Shown one piece after another: positions 1-6,487 of a stretch of 26,912 nt of DNA (position 1 is its first letter; each line of letters starts with the position of its first letter). The DNA is from Clostridia bacterium (lineage in GTDB: Bacteria > Bacillota > Clostridia > Oscillospirales > Acutalibacteraceae). The stretch covers positions 1 to 26,912 of the forward strand of contig CAAGJJ010000009.1 of assembly GCA_900770165.1 (NCBI GenBank), in the 5' to 3' direction. The notes below the pieces were generated by a model that was not told the origin of the DNA, made no database searches, and was given only the letters and a program-made list of their open reading frames with translations. The position numbers and the translations under genes are program-made.

Positions 1-5
1 AGTAA

Positions 6-82
6 TGGCGACCCGGAACGGGTTCGAACCGTCGACCTCTAGCGTGACAGGCTAGCGTTCTAACCAACTGAACTACCGGGCC
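6..82 (-). tRNA. tRNA-Asp (GTC)
   Basis: Read on the minus strand this folds as a full cloverleaf. The seven-pair acceptor stem begins GGCCCGG. The anticodon stem CTAGC/GCTAG encloses CTGTCAC, giving anticodon GTC (aspartate). The T-loop reads GGTTCGAACC and a 3' CCA is encoded. It lies 5 nt downstream of tRNA-Val and is probably cotranscribed with it. Confidence 0.97.
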
Positions 83-87
83 ATTAC

Positions 88-163
88 TGGTGGGAACAAC
101 AGGGCTCGAACCTGTGACCCCCTGCTTGTAAGGCAGGTGCTCTCCCAGCTGAGCTATGCTCCC
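88..163 (-). tRNA. tRNA-Val (TAC)
   Basis: Minus-strand cloverleaf with acceptor stem GGGAGCA/TGTTCCC (one G-T pair), a D-arm containing AGCTCAGCTGGGAGAGC, and anticodon stem CCTGC/GCAGG around CTTACAA, giving anticodon TAC (valine). The T-loop is GGTTCGAGCC and CCA is encoded. It is the first gene of a two-tRNA operon with tRNA-Asp. Confidence 0.97.
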
Positions 164-212
164 GTACCTAATCGCTTTCGATAGATTTATACATCTCTTA
201 GCGACGAGTTAT

Positions 213-241
213 ATAATACTACATTATTAAAAAAATGTCAA
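213..241 (-). promoter_or_regulatory. Sigma-A promoter of the tRNA-Val/tRNA-Asp operon
   Basis: On the minus strand a perfect -35 TTGACA is followed, after exactly 17 bases, by -10 TATTAT. The predicted start is about 40 bases upstream of tRNA-Val. It is the best promoter match in the window, as expected for stable RNA genes. Confidence 0.8.
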
Positions 242-306
242 TATATATTTTTAAATTTTTTTATATTTTCCTAATATGTCTTATTTGTACAAAAAATATA
301 TTATCT

Positions 307-1050
307 TTATTCTTTTCTACATACAAATACTGCCTTTTCACTTTTTTCTGTAGCAAGATCAAATGTCATATAATTATATATATTCAAAACTTTTAAATTT
401 ATTCCATCTAAAATATTTTTAAGGTCCTTCAGTTCATATGCACGTTCTGTAAAATCCTCAGACTCTCTATAATACTTGCTTCCATCTCTAACAAAAAAGT
501 CTAGAAATATATCGACTGTATTTGTTGATTCATTAAAATAATTTTGCCATACACAATATACGTTATCTGTATCATAAACAAATGTATTGTTTCCTAATAT
601 TTCTCTATGTTTATATATCGTATTTACATCAAAAATCAAAACTCCATCCTTTTTTAAGGCATTATAACAAGATATAAATACTTTTTTTAAGTCTTGTATA
701 TCATTAATATGATTTATACTATCCAAAGAACAAATAATTGTATCGACATTATCATGTAAACAAAAGTTTTGCATTTTTTGACATACAAATAAAATATCTA
801 AATTGTTTTCAATGGCTTTTTGTTTTGCTATAGATAACATATCGACAGATGCATCAATAGCAATTACATCTACATTATTTTCTGCAAATTCTATGCTAAG
901 GCTTCCTGTACCACAAGCTAAATCTAAAAGCAAACCGGGTTTTCGACCCAGTTTGCTCATTATCTTGCAAAAATATTCATATTGTTTTTTGTAATCTATA
1001 TTCTGAGTAAGTACATCATAATAATAAGAAAAACAAGAATAACCACTCAT
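307..1050 (-). CDS. Class I SAM-dependent methyltransferase
   Basis: A 247-residue protein with the Rossmann-fold SAM-binding motif I LLDLACGTGSLSIEF at about residues 41-55. The acidic strand end (DVIAIDAS) that contacts the SAM ribose follows, and a motif-IV-like stretch IICSLDSINHI comes later. This is the size and layout of small cytosolic methyltransferases of the Methyltransf_25/11 type. The substrate cannot be read from the sequence. Its ATG overlaps the stop codon of the upstream yerC-like gene by one base (TAATG), so the two are cotranscribed and probably translationally coupled. No clear hairpin terminator is seen between it and the tRNA promoter. Confidence 0.88.
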   Translation of the reverse strand: MSGYSCFSYYYDVLTQNIDYKKQYEYFCKIMSKLGRKPGLLLDLACGTGSLSIEFAENNVDVIAIDASVDMLSIAKQKAIENNLDILFVCQKMQNFCLHDNVDTIICSLDSINHINDIQDLKKVFISCYNALKKDGVLIFDVNTIYKHREILGNNTFVYDTDNVYCVWQNYFNESTNTVDIFLDFFVRDGSKYYRESEDFTERAYELKDLKNILDGINLKVLNIYNYMTFDLATEKSEKAVFVCRKE

Positions 1051-1349
1051 TAGATATGATCCTTATTATCTATTCTTCCTAAAACAATATTATAGCCGTC
1101 GCAACCGTAATTTAATGCACGGTTAACTCTGCTTATAGTTGCAGTACTTGCTCCTGTTTTTCCAACAATATCACTGTAAACCTTGTCATCGCTTAACATT
1201 TTAGCAACTACTAATCTTTGTGACATTGCTCTTAATTCTGGAACTGTACACAAATCCTCAAAAAAGCTGTAGCATTCCTCGATTGTTTCCAATTTTAAAA
1301 TAGCCTCGAATAAAAATTCTACGCCTTCTTCTCTGAGTTTAGAAATCAT
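1050..1349 (-). CDS. yerC: YerC/TrpR-like transcriptional regulator
   Basis: A small cytosolic DNA-binding protein of the TrpR superfamily (YerC/YecD type). The 99 residues include the typical segment LCTVPELRAMSQRLVVAKML and then a helix-turn-helix ending in KTGASTATISRVNRAL, where the recognition helix lies. The target operon is unknown. The start chosen is the ATG at 1349, because AGGAG lies 7-8 bases upstream of it. An in-frame ATG 18 bases earlier would place the Shine-Dalgarno sequence inside the gene. It is the first gene of a two-gene operon with the methyltransferase and has its own promoter at 1398-1427. Confidence 0.9.
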   Translation of the reverse strand: MISKLREEGVEFLFEAILKLETIEECYSFFEDLCTVPELRAMSQRLVVAKMLSDDKVYSDIVGKTGASTATISRVNRALNYGCDGYNIVLGRIDNKDHI

Positions 1350-1397
1350 AACTTCCACTCCTAACATTAATATAATAAAGCTATTTCTTCATTTATT

Positions 1398-1427
1398 ATT
1401 GTATCACATAAAGTTGTAAAAAGTAAA
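1398..1427 (-). promoter_or_regulatory. Probable promoter of the yerC-methyltransferase operon
   Basis: Minus strand -35 TTTACT, an 18-base spacer, then -10 TACAAT. The predicted start gives a leader of about 40 bases before the yerC ATG. The match is moderate. Confidence 0.45.
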
Positions 1428-1607
1428 TACATATATTCATCAATAATACATGACATTTTTTTAACTTAATTGTTGAATATTTCCGATATTAGTCTATAAA
1501 TTGTCTAAGTTATAAAGAATTTTTCGAAATATGTTTCTTTTTAAACATATTTAAATAAACTTATCAAAGTCTTAAACTCTCCACATAAAGCTTACTAGAC
1601 TTATTGT

Positions 1608-2084
1608 TTAATCGTTTATATCACGAGCATACATAATTTTATATTCTTTCATACCTAATATGTGCATACTCTTCTTTATTGATTCATTAAATCCAAAAGT
1701 ATAAGCTGTTATATATCTGCAGCCTTGCGATTTTATCCATTCTTTACAATGTAAATATAACTCAATGCAAACTCTATAACTTCTATGTCCTTCTAGCACG
1801 AACAAATCACAAACATGTGCGTGCTCACCGAATTCAAAAGATGGATCATCTTTTCTTATTATAACTTTTATCATTCCAATTATTGCTCCATCTTTAACCG
1901 CAACAAATATTTTCTTTTTTTTATTTGTTGTGAAGTATTCTTCATACTCCTTATAATCATCTCTTATAGGTCGAACATTAGCATTTTTCCCAAGAGTATT
2001 TCTAACTTTTTGATCTTCCTTAAATTTTTCCTTTAACTGTATAACCTCTTCAATATCTGTAAGTTCTAATTCTCTAATCTTCAA
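1608..2084 (-). CDS. GNAT-family N-acetyltransferase
   Basis: About 158 residues with the GNAT layout. The N-terminal IRELELTDIEEV is typical of the family. A central strand (KIFVAVKDGAIIGMIKVII) leads to HVCDLFVLEGHRSYRVCIEL, where the acetyl-CoA pyrophosphate-binding segment normally lies. The C-terminus resembles the usual fold end (YTFGFNESIKKSMHILGMKEY). It would transfer an acyl group from acetyl-CoA to an amine; the substrate is unknown. I favour the TTG start at 2084, behind AGAGAGTGG, because family members begin at this MKIRELEL-like position. An ATG at 2111 adds nine residues but lies inside the inverted repeat and lacks a well-spaced ribosome site. Its place behind the peptide and radical SAM genes makes it a possible RiPP tailoring or self-protection enzyme (inference). 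Confidence 0.8.
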   Translation of the reverse strand: MKIRELELTDIEEVIQLKEKFKEDQKVRNTLGKNANVRPIRDDYKEYEEYFTTNKKKKIFVAVKDGAIIGMIKVIIRKDDPSFEFGEHAHVCDLFVLEGHRSYRVCIELYLHCKEWIKSQGCRYITAYTFGFNESIKKSMHILGMKEYKIMYARDIND

Positions 2085-2109
2085 AATAACCACTCTCTTT
2101 AAGTTTTTC

Positions 2110-2133
2110 ATGCCCTATTATCCAGCTAATTTC
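2110..2133. repeat. Left arm of 24-bp perfect inverted repeat
   Basis: These 24 bases (starting ATGCCCTATTATCC) are the exact reverse complement of 2408-2431. The arms flank the 45-residue peptide gene, about 270 bp apart. The left arm overlaps the alternative ATG start of the GNAT gene. Confidence 0.9.
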
Positions 2134-2153
2134 ATACATTAATATGTGAAATG

Positions 2154-2291
2154 TTAGTTATTTATAACTTTGACTTCTGGATAAGATTCTTCTAAATTGC
2201 TGCAGCCTCCACATATTCCTCCGCAAGTTCCACCACAGTCTCCCATTTGTAATTCTACCTTTATAGCGTCATTCCCAAGTAAATACTCCAT
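2154..2291 (-). CDS. CXXX-type Cys/Gly-rich RiPP precursor peptide
   Basis: A 45-residue peptide with an acidic leader of about 17 residues (MEYLLGNDAIKVELQMG), a core DCGGTCGGICGGCS with cysteines at 19, 23, 27 and 30, and a 15-residue acidic tail. Three successive Cys-X-X(-X) steps in a glycine-rich run are what radical-SAM-modified CXXX-repeat or Clo7bot-like Cys-rich precursors look like. The start is supported by AAGGGG eight bases upstream of the ATG. It lies 164 bases downstream of the SPASM maturase gene on the same strand. Likely fate: thioether or other crosslinking of the cysteines, leader removal and export (inference). No dedicated peptidase or transporter is present in the window. 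It is enclosed by the 24-bp inverted repeat. Confidence 0.8.
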   Translation of the reverse strand: MEYLLGNDAIKVELQMGDCGGTCGGICGGCSNLEESYPEVKVINN

Positions 2292-2407
2292 TTATTTCGT
2301 CCCCTTATCTCTTTATTTGAATAAGTAAATCCATTTAATTAAAATTTATAATTATTTCTTGCAATAAGATTAAAAGCAAATTTGTACAGATAATGTATAA
2401 ATAGCAC

Positions 2408-2431
2408 GAAATTAGCTGGATAATAGGGCAT
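2408..2431. repeat. Right arm of 24-bp perfect inverted repeat
   Basis: Exact reverse complement of 2110-2133. It lies between the end of the radical SAM gene (2456) and the peptide gene start. No target-site duplication is visible outside the arms, so it does not look like a simple MITE. Confidence 0.9.
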
Positions 2432-2455
2432 ATATTTACCAATATAGTAATTTCT

Positions 2456-4510
2456 CTAAAACAATACTTTCTTTTCAAAAAATCTTTTTGATATTTTAGC
2501 TTCTAATTCACTCACTTTACATTGTATATCCGGCGATATACTATATTCATTTGTCATAACTTTGTTTAAATAAAGACATCTTTTACATTGATAATTTTTA
2601 CATCCATTACATTCTGGGAAATTACTATTACGTAATGACTCCCCATATTTAAATGTAAAACCATTATCTAAGTCTCCTATACTATACTTCTCTGCATCTT
2701 CAAAATAAAAAGACGGGCAAATGTATAATTTACCATTTGGTGCTAAAGTATATGAATTTACGCCTGCATCGCAACCATAATAAATTCGTTCAGAAACTGT
2801 AACATCATGCAAAGCATTTACTATTACTGGTAAGTTTTTACTTTTAATATCAGCGGCAACTTTTATAAGTTGTTCTGAATATAAAGATAAGTGTTCATCT
2901 AACCAAAAATTAAGATCTGTTAATATAAAATTAATTCTAGAAACATTTTTGCTTAAAAGGTAATTAAATGCTGAGAATATAGAACTTATATTATCTCTAT
3001 CAATTAATAAATTAACTACACTACTACTTACCTGATATTCAGAAAAAGATTTTATATCAACCACGTTAACCGATACGATCGGTTTATCAATAGATGAAGA
3101 ATCAATGACATCTGAAAGACAACCATTATGATAAAATAATGGTTTTAAATTATTCTTTTTTGCAAAATTAATTGCATGTTCAATCATATCTTGAGACATT
3201 CTTAAATTATTAGGTTCATTTGAAATTTTCCCTGGTATACAATATGGTACATCAGATCCGTCTATATATATAATTAAATGTTTGATTTCTTTAATGTTAG
3301 CTCTATTTATTTCAACCTTACGAGGATTTTCAAGCCCATTAAGTAGTGGATCTAATTTATTCCAAAAATAATCAATTGCTCTAACGTTTGCTTTATGCAT
3401 ATCGCAAATATATGTAGTTCTATGAAAGATAGTTCCTTCTTCTGAATCATCATAGCTAAATCCTACACAATTCATGCATCCACTAGCGACCTCACATGAG
3501 TTACATTTTTTAGGCGTCATATTTTCTCTTGCTAAGTAATTAAATGCTTTTAATTTATCTTTATTTATTCCTTCATCAACATTTCCTATGCAGTAACCAC
3601 TGTTATTTGCTAATGTAAAGTTTAAAAAGCGTATACAAGGGAAAAAGTTACCATCACAGTCAACTGCCAGCATTATTCCTGCACCGCAGTATCTCTTATA
3701 CATGTCTATCTTTCTTAAAGGCAACCCAACAGACGGATCAAAAAATTTCACTGTATATTCAGGATCTTTCCAAATCTCATTTTCAATAACATAATCTGCA
3801 AGTTCCTTTAACTGATTTTCAAAAATGACTGGATCATTTTTGTCCCATACATCTTCAAAAACAATATTAGCCATAACTTTTTTAATACCAATATTCCACA
3901 AATGAACAATACTATCCTTTAAATACGGAATATCATCATGTGAAAATGTAGCCTTAGTAGAAGCATCTGGAAATTGTTTTTTCCATAAACCTACATTTTT
4001 AATAACATCATCGTAGGATCCTCTTCCATCTTTGTATACTCTTTGATTATCATGTTTAATTTTGTTTCCATCAACGCTCATTCCTACAGAAACATGTCCC
4101 TTATTTTTAGCTAAGTAAGCTTGAAATTTTGGAGTATGGTAAAGTATACCATTTGTAGAAAAATGAAATATATAATTGTTTTTCCAGGGATGATTTAATT
4201 CTTTTAATCTAATCTTTATATATTCACTAATCTGATCAGCTAATTCTACTTCTAATAATGGCTCTCCACCAATAAAATCCCAAATTGCACCTTCACGAGT
4301 ATAAATATTTCTTGCAGAAAGTACAAAATCAACAACCTTTTTAGCTACAGAAAAGCTCATCTTTCTTTTATTATTTTTATGAACCTCATAACAATATTTA
4401 CATCTCAAATTACATTCCTCTGTTAAGCAAAAAGTAATGTTGTTCATACCTCCATTATTCGATGCCCCGGGAGACATTCCAAAAATAATATCTCTTTTAA
4501 TCTTGTCCAT
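2456..4510 (-). CDS. Radical SAM/SPASM peptide maturase, double-domain (CXXX-type)
   Basis: A 684-residue enzyme. The radical SAM [4Fe-4S] cluster motif CNLRCKYC is at residues 33-40 and GGEP at 81-84. A first SPASM region has cysteines at about 275, 285, 292, 336, 339, 345, 348 and 369. From about residue 405 a second domain begins (IKHLIIYIDGS) and ends with another Cys set: C580 in YYGCDAG, C598 in LYICPS, then C634, C637, C642, C645 and C664. This second half matches what I recall of the CXXX repeat peptide maturase family (conserved TLAPNGK, ICPSFYFED, CKRCLYLNK). The first half resembles clostridial Cys-rich peptide maturases (CcpM type). It should modify the downstream Cys/Gly peptide using reductively cleaved SAM. 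Its length exceeds either family alone, so it looks like a fusion. Confidence 0.88.
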   Translation of the reverse strand: MDKIKRDIIFGMSPGASNNGGMNNITFCLTEECNLRCKYCYEVHKNNKRKMSFSVAKKVVDFVLSARNIYTREGAIWDFIGGEPLLEVELADQISEYIKIRLKELNHPWKNNYIFHFSTNGILYHTPKFQAYLAKNKGHVSVGMSVDGNKIKHDNQRVYKDGRGSYDDVIKNVGLWKKQFPDASTKATFSHDDIPYLKDSIVHLWNIGIKKVMANIVFEDVWDKNDPVIFENQLKELADYVIENEIWKDPEYTVKFFDPSVGLPLRKIDMYKRYCGAGIMLAVDCDGNFFPCIRFLNFTLANNSGYCIGNVDEGINKDKLKAFNYLARENMTPKKCNSCEVASGCMNCVGFSYDDSEEGTIFHRTTYICDMHKANVRAIDYFWNKLDPLLNGLENPRKVEINRANIKEIKHLIIYIDGSDVPYCIPGKISNEPNNLRMSQDMIEHAINFAKKNNLKPLFYHNGCLSDVIDSSSIDKPIVSVNVVDIKSFSEYQVSSSVVNLLIDRDNISSIFSAFNYLLSKNVSRINFILTDLNFWLDEHLSLYSEQLIKVAADIKSKNLPVIVNALHDVTVSERIYYGCDAGVNSYTLAPNGKLYICPSFYFEDAEKYSIGDLDNGFTFKYGESLRNSNFPECNGCKNYQCKRCLYLNKVMTNEYSISPDIQCKVSELEAKISKRFFEKKVLF

Positions 4511-5125
4511 ATAAATCTGTCCTCTTTTAAAATTTAGTTATGCTTAATTGGAGTTAAACTTCATATTAAAATAAAAGCGTTATATTAATATGCTTTATTA
4601 ATAATCTGTATTTTTATAAATGCCTATTTTACCCTTAAATTTACTTTTAACATAAAATAACTCCCTAAAAGTAGTTTTAAGTCTACTTTATATCTCTCTA
4701 TTATTATAAAACAGTCAGATTTTATTTTATATTGACGGATTAGATAAGCTTTTGTTAATTTTATTCGAAATTTTACAAAAATATCCATAATATATTAACT
4801 TTTCTAAATAAGCACAGTGATAATTTGCTTTTAACGCATCATGACATTTATTTAATTATATATATGTATGCAGTCATTTCGTACTAACTAAAAAAATTAC
4901 AAAAAATTATTTTAAAAGATAGTTTTCCAACATTTTAGTTTTTAACTTAGCGCTAATTATAATGAAAAACTGATATATATAAAATATACCCTAATATTAG
5001 AATTTTTGTCTAACGCTTTAGGTGTATTTCTTTCAAATTGTTTTTTATAGCATGTAGTCGTGCAAAATTATACAACCAGCTACTTTATAATCTTAAAATA
5101 GATCTTTAAAGTTATATCTAAGCGC
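4511..5125. other. Intergenic region, no gene seen
   Basis: More than 600 bases, very AT-rich, with stops in all frames. It must hold the promoter of the radical SAM gene, but I see no convincing -35/-10 pair. A TATAAT-like box on the minus strand near 4708 has a poor -35. There is a 10-bp palindrome TTAGCGCTAA at about 4947. No Cys-rich small peptide was found on either strand. Confidence 0.5.
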
Positions 5126-5151
5126 AAAAAGATCCCAGTAACACTGGGATC
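5126..5151 (-). terminator. Rho-independent terminator
   Basis: Minus-strand hairpin GATCCCAGT-GTT-ACTGGGATC (nine perfect pairs, three-base loop) followed directly by TTTTT. It would stop transcripts coming from the toxin island and shields the radical SAM locus from read-through. Confidence 0.85.
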
Positions 5152-5207
5152 TCATTTTGTGTTAAAAATTATATTATTATGTCTAATCACTTAAGTTTTG
5201 ATACAAA

Positions 5208-5263
5208 CGCACGGTTTATCATTAACCGTGTGAAAGCATTACATAATTTCTTTAAACCGTGCG
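5208..5263. repeat. Hairpin with 11-bp perfect stem
   Basis: CGCACGGTTTA at 5208-5218 is the exact reverse complement of 5253-5263. A further AACCGTG copy lies inside, so two alternative stems are possible. There is no T-run on either side. The equivalent position beside the second direct repeat (about 21293-21308) keeps only one GTGTGAAAG element, so about 30 bases here are extra. Confidence 0.6.
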
Positions 5264-5264
5264 G

Positions 5265-5465
5265 AAGTATGCAACCACTTTAATTATAACGTTTACCACA
5301 ATATTCTCTGATTTTAAATTAGAAAGTTTATCTTTTATCATGCAGCTCACAAAATCCTGAAACCTTGATTTTAAGTTATCCATTATAGATTTCCCTCCAA
5401 CAGGAACTAGTATAGTTTTTAGAGCTTTCAGGATCTACATAGCAAAGCATTTCAAGACCTCGAAT
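5265..5465. repeat. Direct repeat copy A (remnant of the 21.4-kb gene end)
   Basis: About 200 bases that match 21306-21499 at roughly nine bases in ten, with a few short indels. The first 60 or more bases are essentially identical. Read on the minus strand, the high-coordinate part encodes the last residues of the 219-residue protein (RGLEMLCYVD) in a frame broken by small indels. The rest is its downstream region. Homology stops abruptly at 5465, inside the orphan toxin cassette. Confidence 0.85.
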
Positions 5466-6070
5466 CTTCCCTTATAAACACACTTTTGTAAATTCTTCCA
5501 CATTCCCCAATCAACTGCTTCATCCAGCGCTGAAGTATTGAACAAATCGAACATATCCGTATCTGTTAGAGTATATACATCCTTTATTTCTCCCCATCTA
5601 GTTCCTAAGTCAAAGTATGTGTCTCCAGTCTTTTTCGCCATTTCGGTGTAGGCCTCTGGAGCTGGCTTTCCATCTCCACCATGTATATACTTTCCTAATG
5701 TCATAGAGTCTGACTTTGGATTCTTAACCGATATCTCTCTTATTTTCTCGTAGTTCCATTCCCTGTACCGTACCCCGTCTTCCTTTGGCATTCTACCAAG
5801 TGTTGAACCTGCTTCACCTATTCCTGTATCAACAAATTTTTCAGTTGAAGTTATTGTGTTTCTGGTCTCTTCAGCAATATTTGAAGCATCAACCTTTGTA
5901 GTAACATTAGTTATCGGAAGTCTTGGGGTGGTACCAGATAAAACTCTAGTTGCAGTCGCACTCGTACCTAAAGATACAGCCACTTCTGCTCCTGCATAAA
6001 TAAGTTCGTTTCCTCCAAACACTGTATCCCTTACTAGATTGTAGCTTCTTTGGTCTAACCCTTGTCCTGT
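5435..6070 (-). pseudogene. Orphan polymorphic-toxin C-terminal cassette (headless)
   Basis: The open frame has an ATG at 6022, but homology to the 1868-residue toxin begins earlier, at 6070, just after an in-frame TGA. The matching part (GQGLDQ.SYN..RD..FGGNEL.Y) equals residues 1650-1685 of that toxin. A different tip follows: NPKSDSMTLGKY, GDTYFDLGTRW, and a Leu-Asp-Glu-Ala-Val end. This recalls a C-terminal toxin family of Rhs/CDI proteins that normally ends near LD-x-x-V/I. There is no signal peptide, ribosome site or immunity gene of its own. The last dozen codons (RFEVLKCFAM) come from the direct repeat read in the wrong frame, so the 3' end is a recombination scar. It is probably silent storage for recombination into the toxin upstream (inference). 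Confidence 0.75.
5483..5522. repeat. 40-bp perfect repeat, copy 1 (toxin tail)
   Basis: Identical over 40 bases to 14146-14185. On the minus strand both encode EAVDWGMWKNLQK in frame, at the very end of the two orphan cassettes, after which the sequences diverge completely. Confidence 0.92.
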
Positions 6071-6138
6071 TCAATTCGCCCCTTATAACATACCATAGAT
6101 CCTGTATTTTCTCTATCGCCATGTTTCATCAGATAAAA

Positions 6139-6474
6139 TTATGCTCTACTCCTAAAATAAACCTCAATTTTATCAAATACAGAAAAAACATCATTTTCAT
6201 CAATAATATCAAAACTTTTTATTATCTTATCGATACGTTCACGAATCTTATTTTGATTGTAATCAGATGTTATAAAATATCCTTTCCCTATTTCAATGCT
6301 ATTTCCCTGAACAAGGCGAAGTAGTCTCTTTGGGCTTATAATATCTAATGAGTATATTTCCGAGCCCAATCTATGTTCTAATCCGATATCTATCTGACAT
6401 AATAAATAAAAGTCATCTACTTCCTCTCCCCAATCTTGATATATGACATTATATGCTTTTATCTCAAGTTTCAT
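6139..6474 (-). CDS. Probable immunity protein (Imm8-like) for the 1868-aa toxin
   Basis: A 111-residue cytosolic protein whose gene begins 13 bases after the toxin stop codon. The pattern resembles the Imm8 immunity family as I recall it: MKLEIKAYN, DDFYLLCQIDIG, then SEIYSLDIISPKRLL, where family members have a CTP-x-W-L-like segment. I place the start at the second ATG (6474), because AAGGAG is nine bases upstream of it; the first ATG (6480) is only three bases away. It should bind and neutralise the C-terminal toxin domain encoded next door. The position strongly supports immunity; the family name is moderately sure. Confidence 0.7.
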   Translation of the reverse strand: MKLEIKAYNVIYQDWGEEVDDFYLLCQIDIGLEHRLGSEIYSLDIISPKRLLRLVQGNSIEIGKGYFITSDYNQNKIRERIDKIIKSFDIIDENDVFSVFDKIEVYFRSRA

Positions 6475-6487
6475 ATTCATTATCTCC

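Noticed and set aside
6..163. The tRNA genes as the attachment site of the right-hand element
   Set aside because: They are over 20 kb from the recombinases, serine integrases seldom use tRNA genes, and no tRNA 3'-end repeat was seen near 22 kb.
5208..5263. Hairpin as a second terminator
   Set aside because: The stem is strong but neither side has a T-run, so only the hairpin at 5126-5151 is called a terminator.
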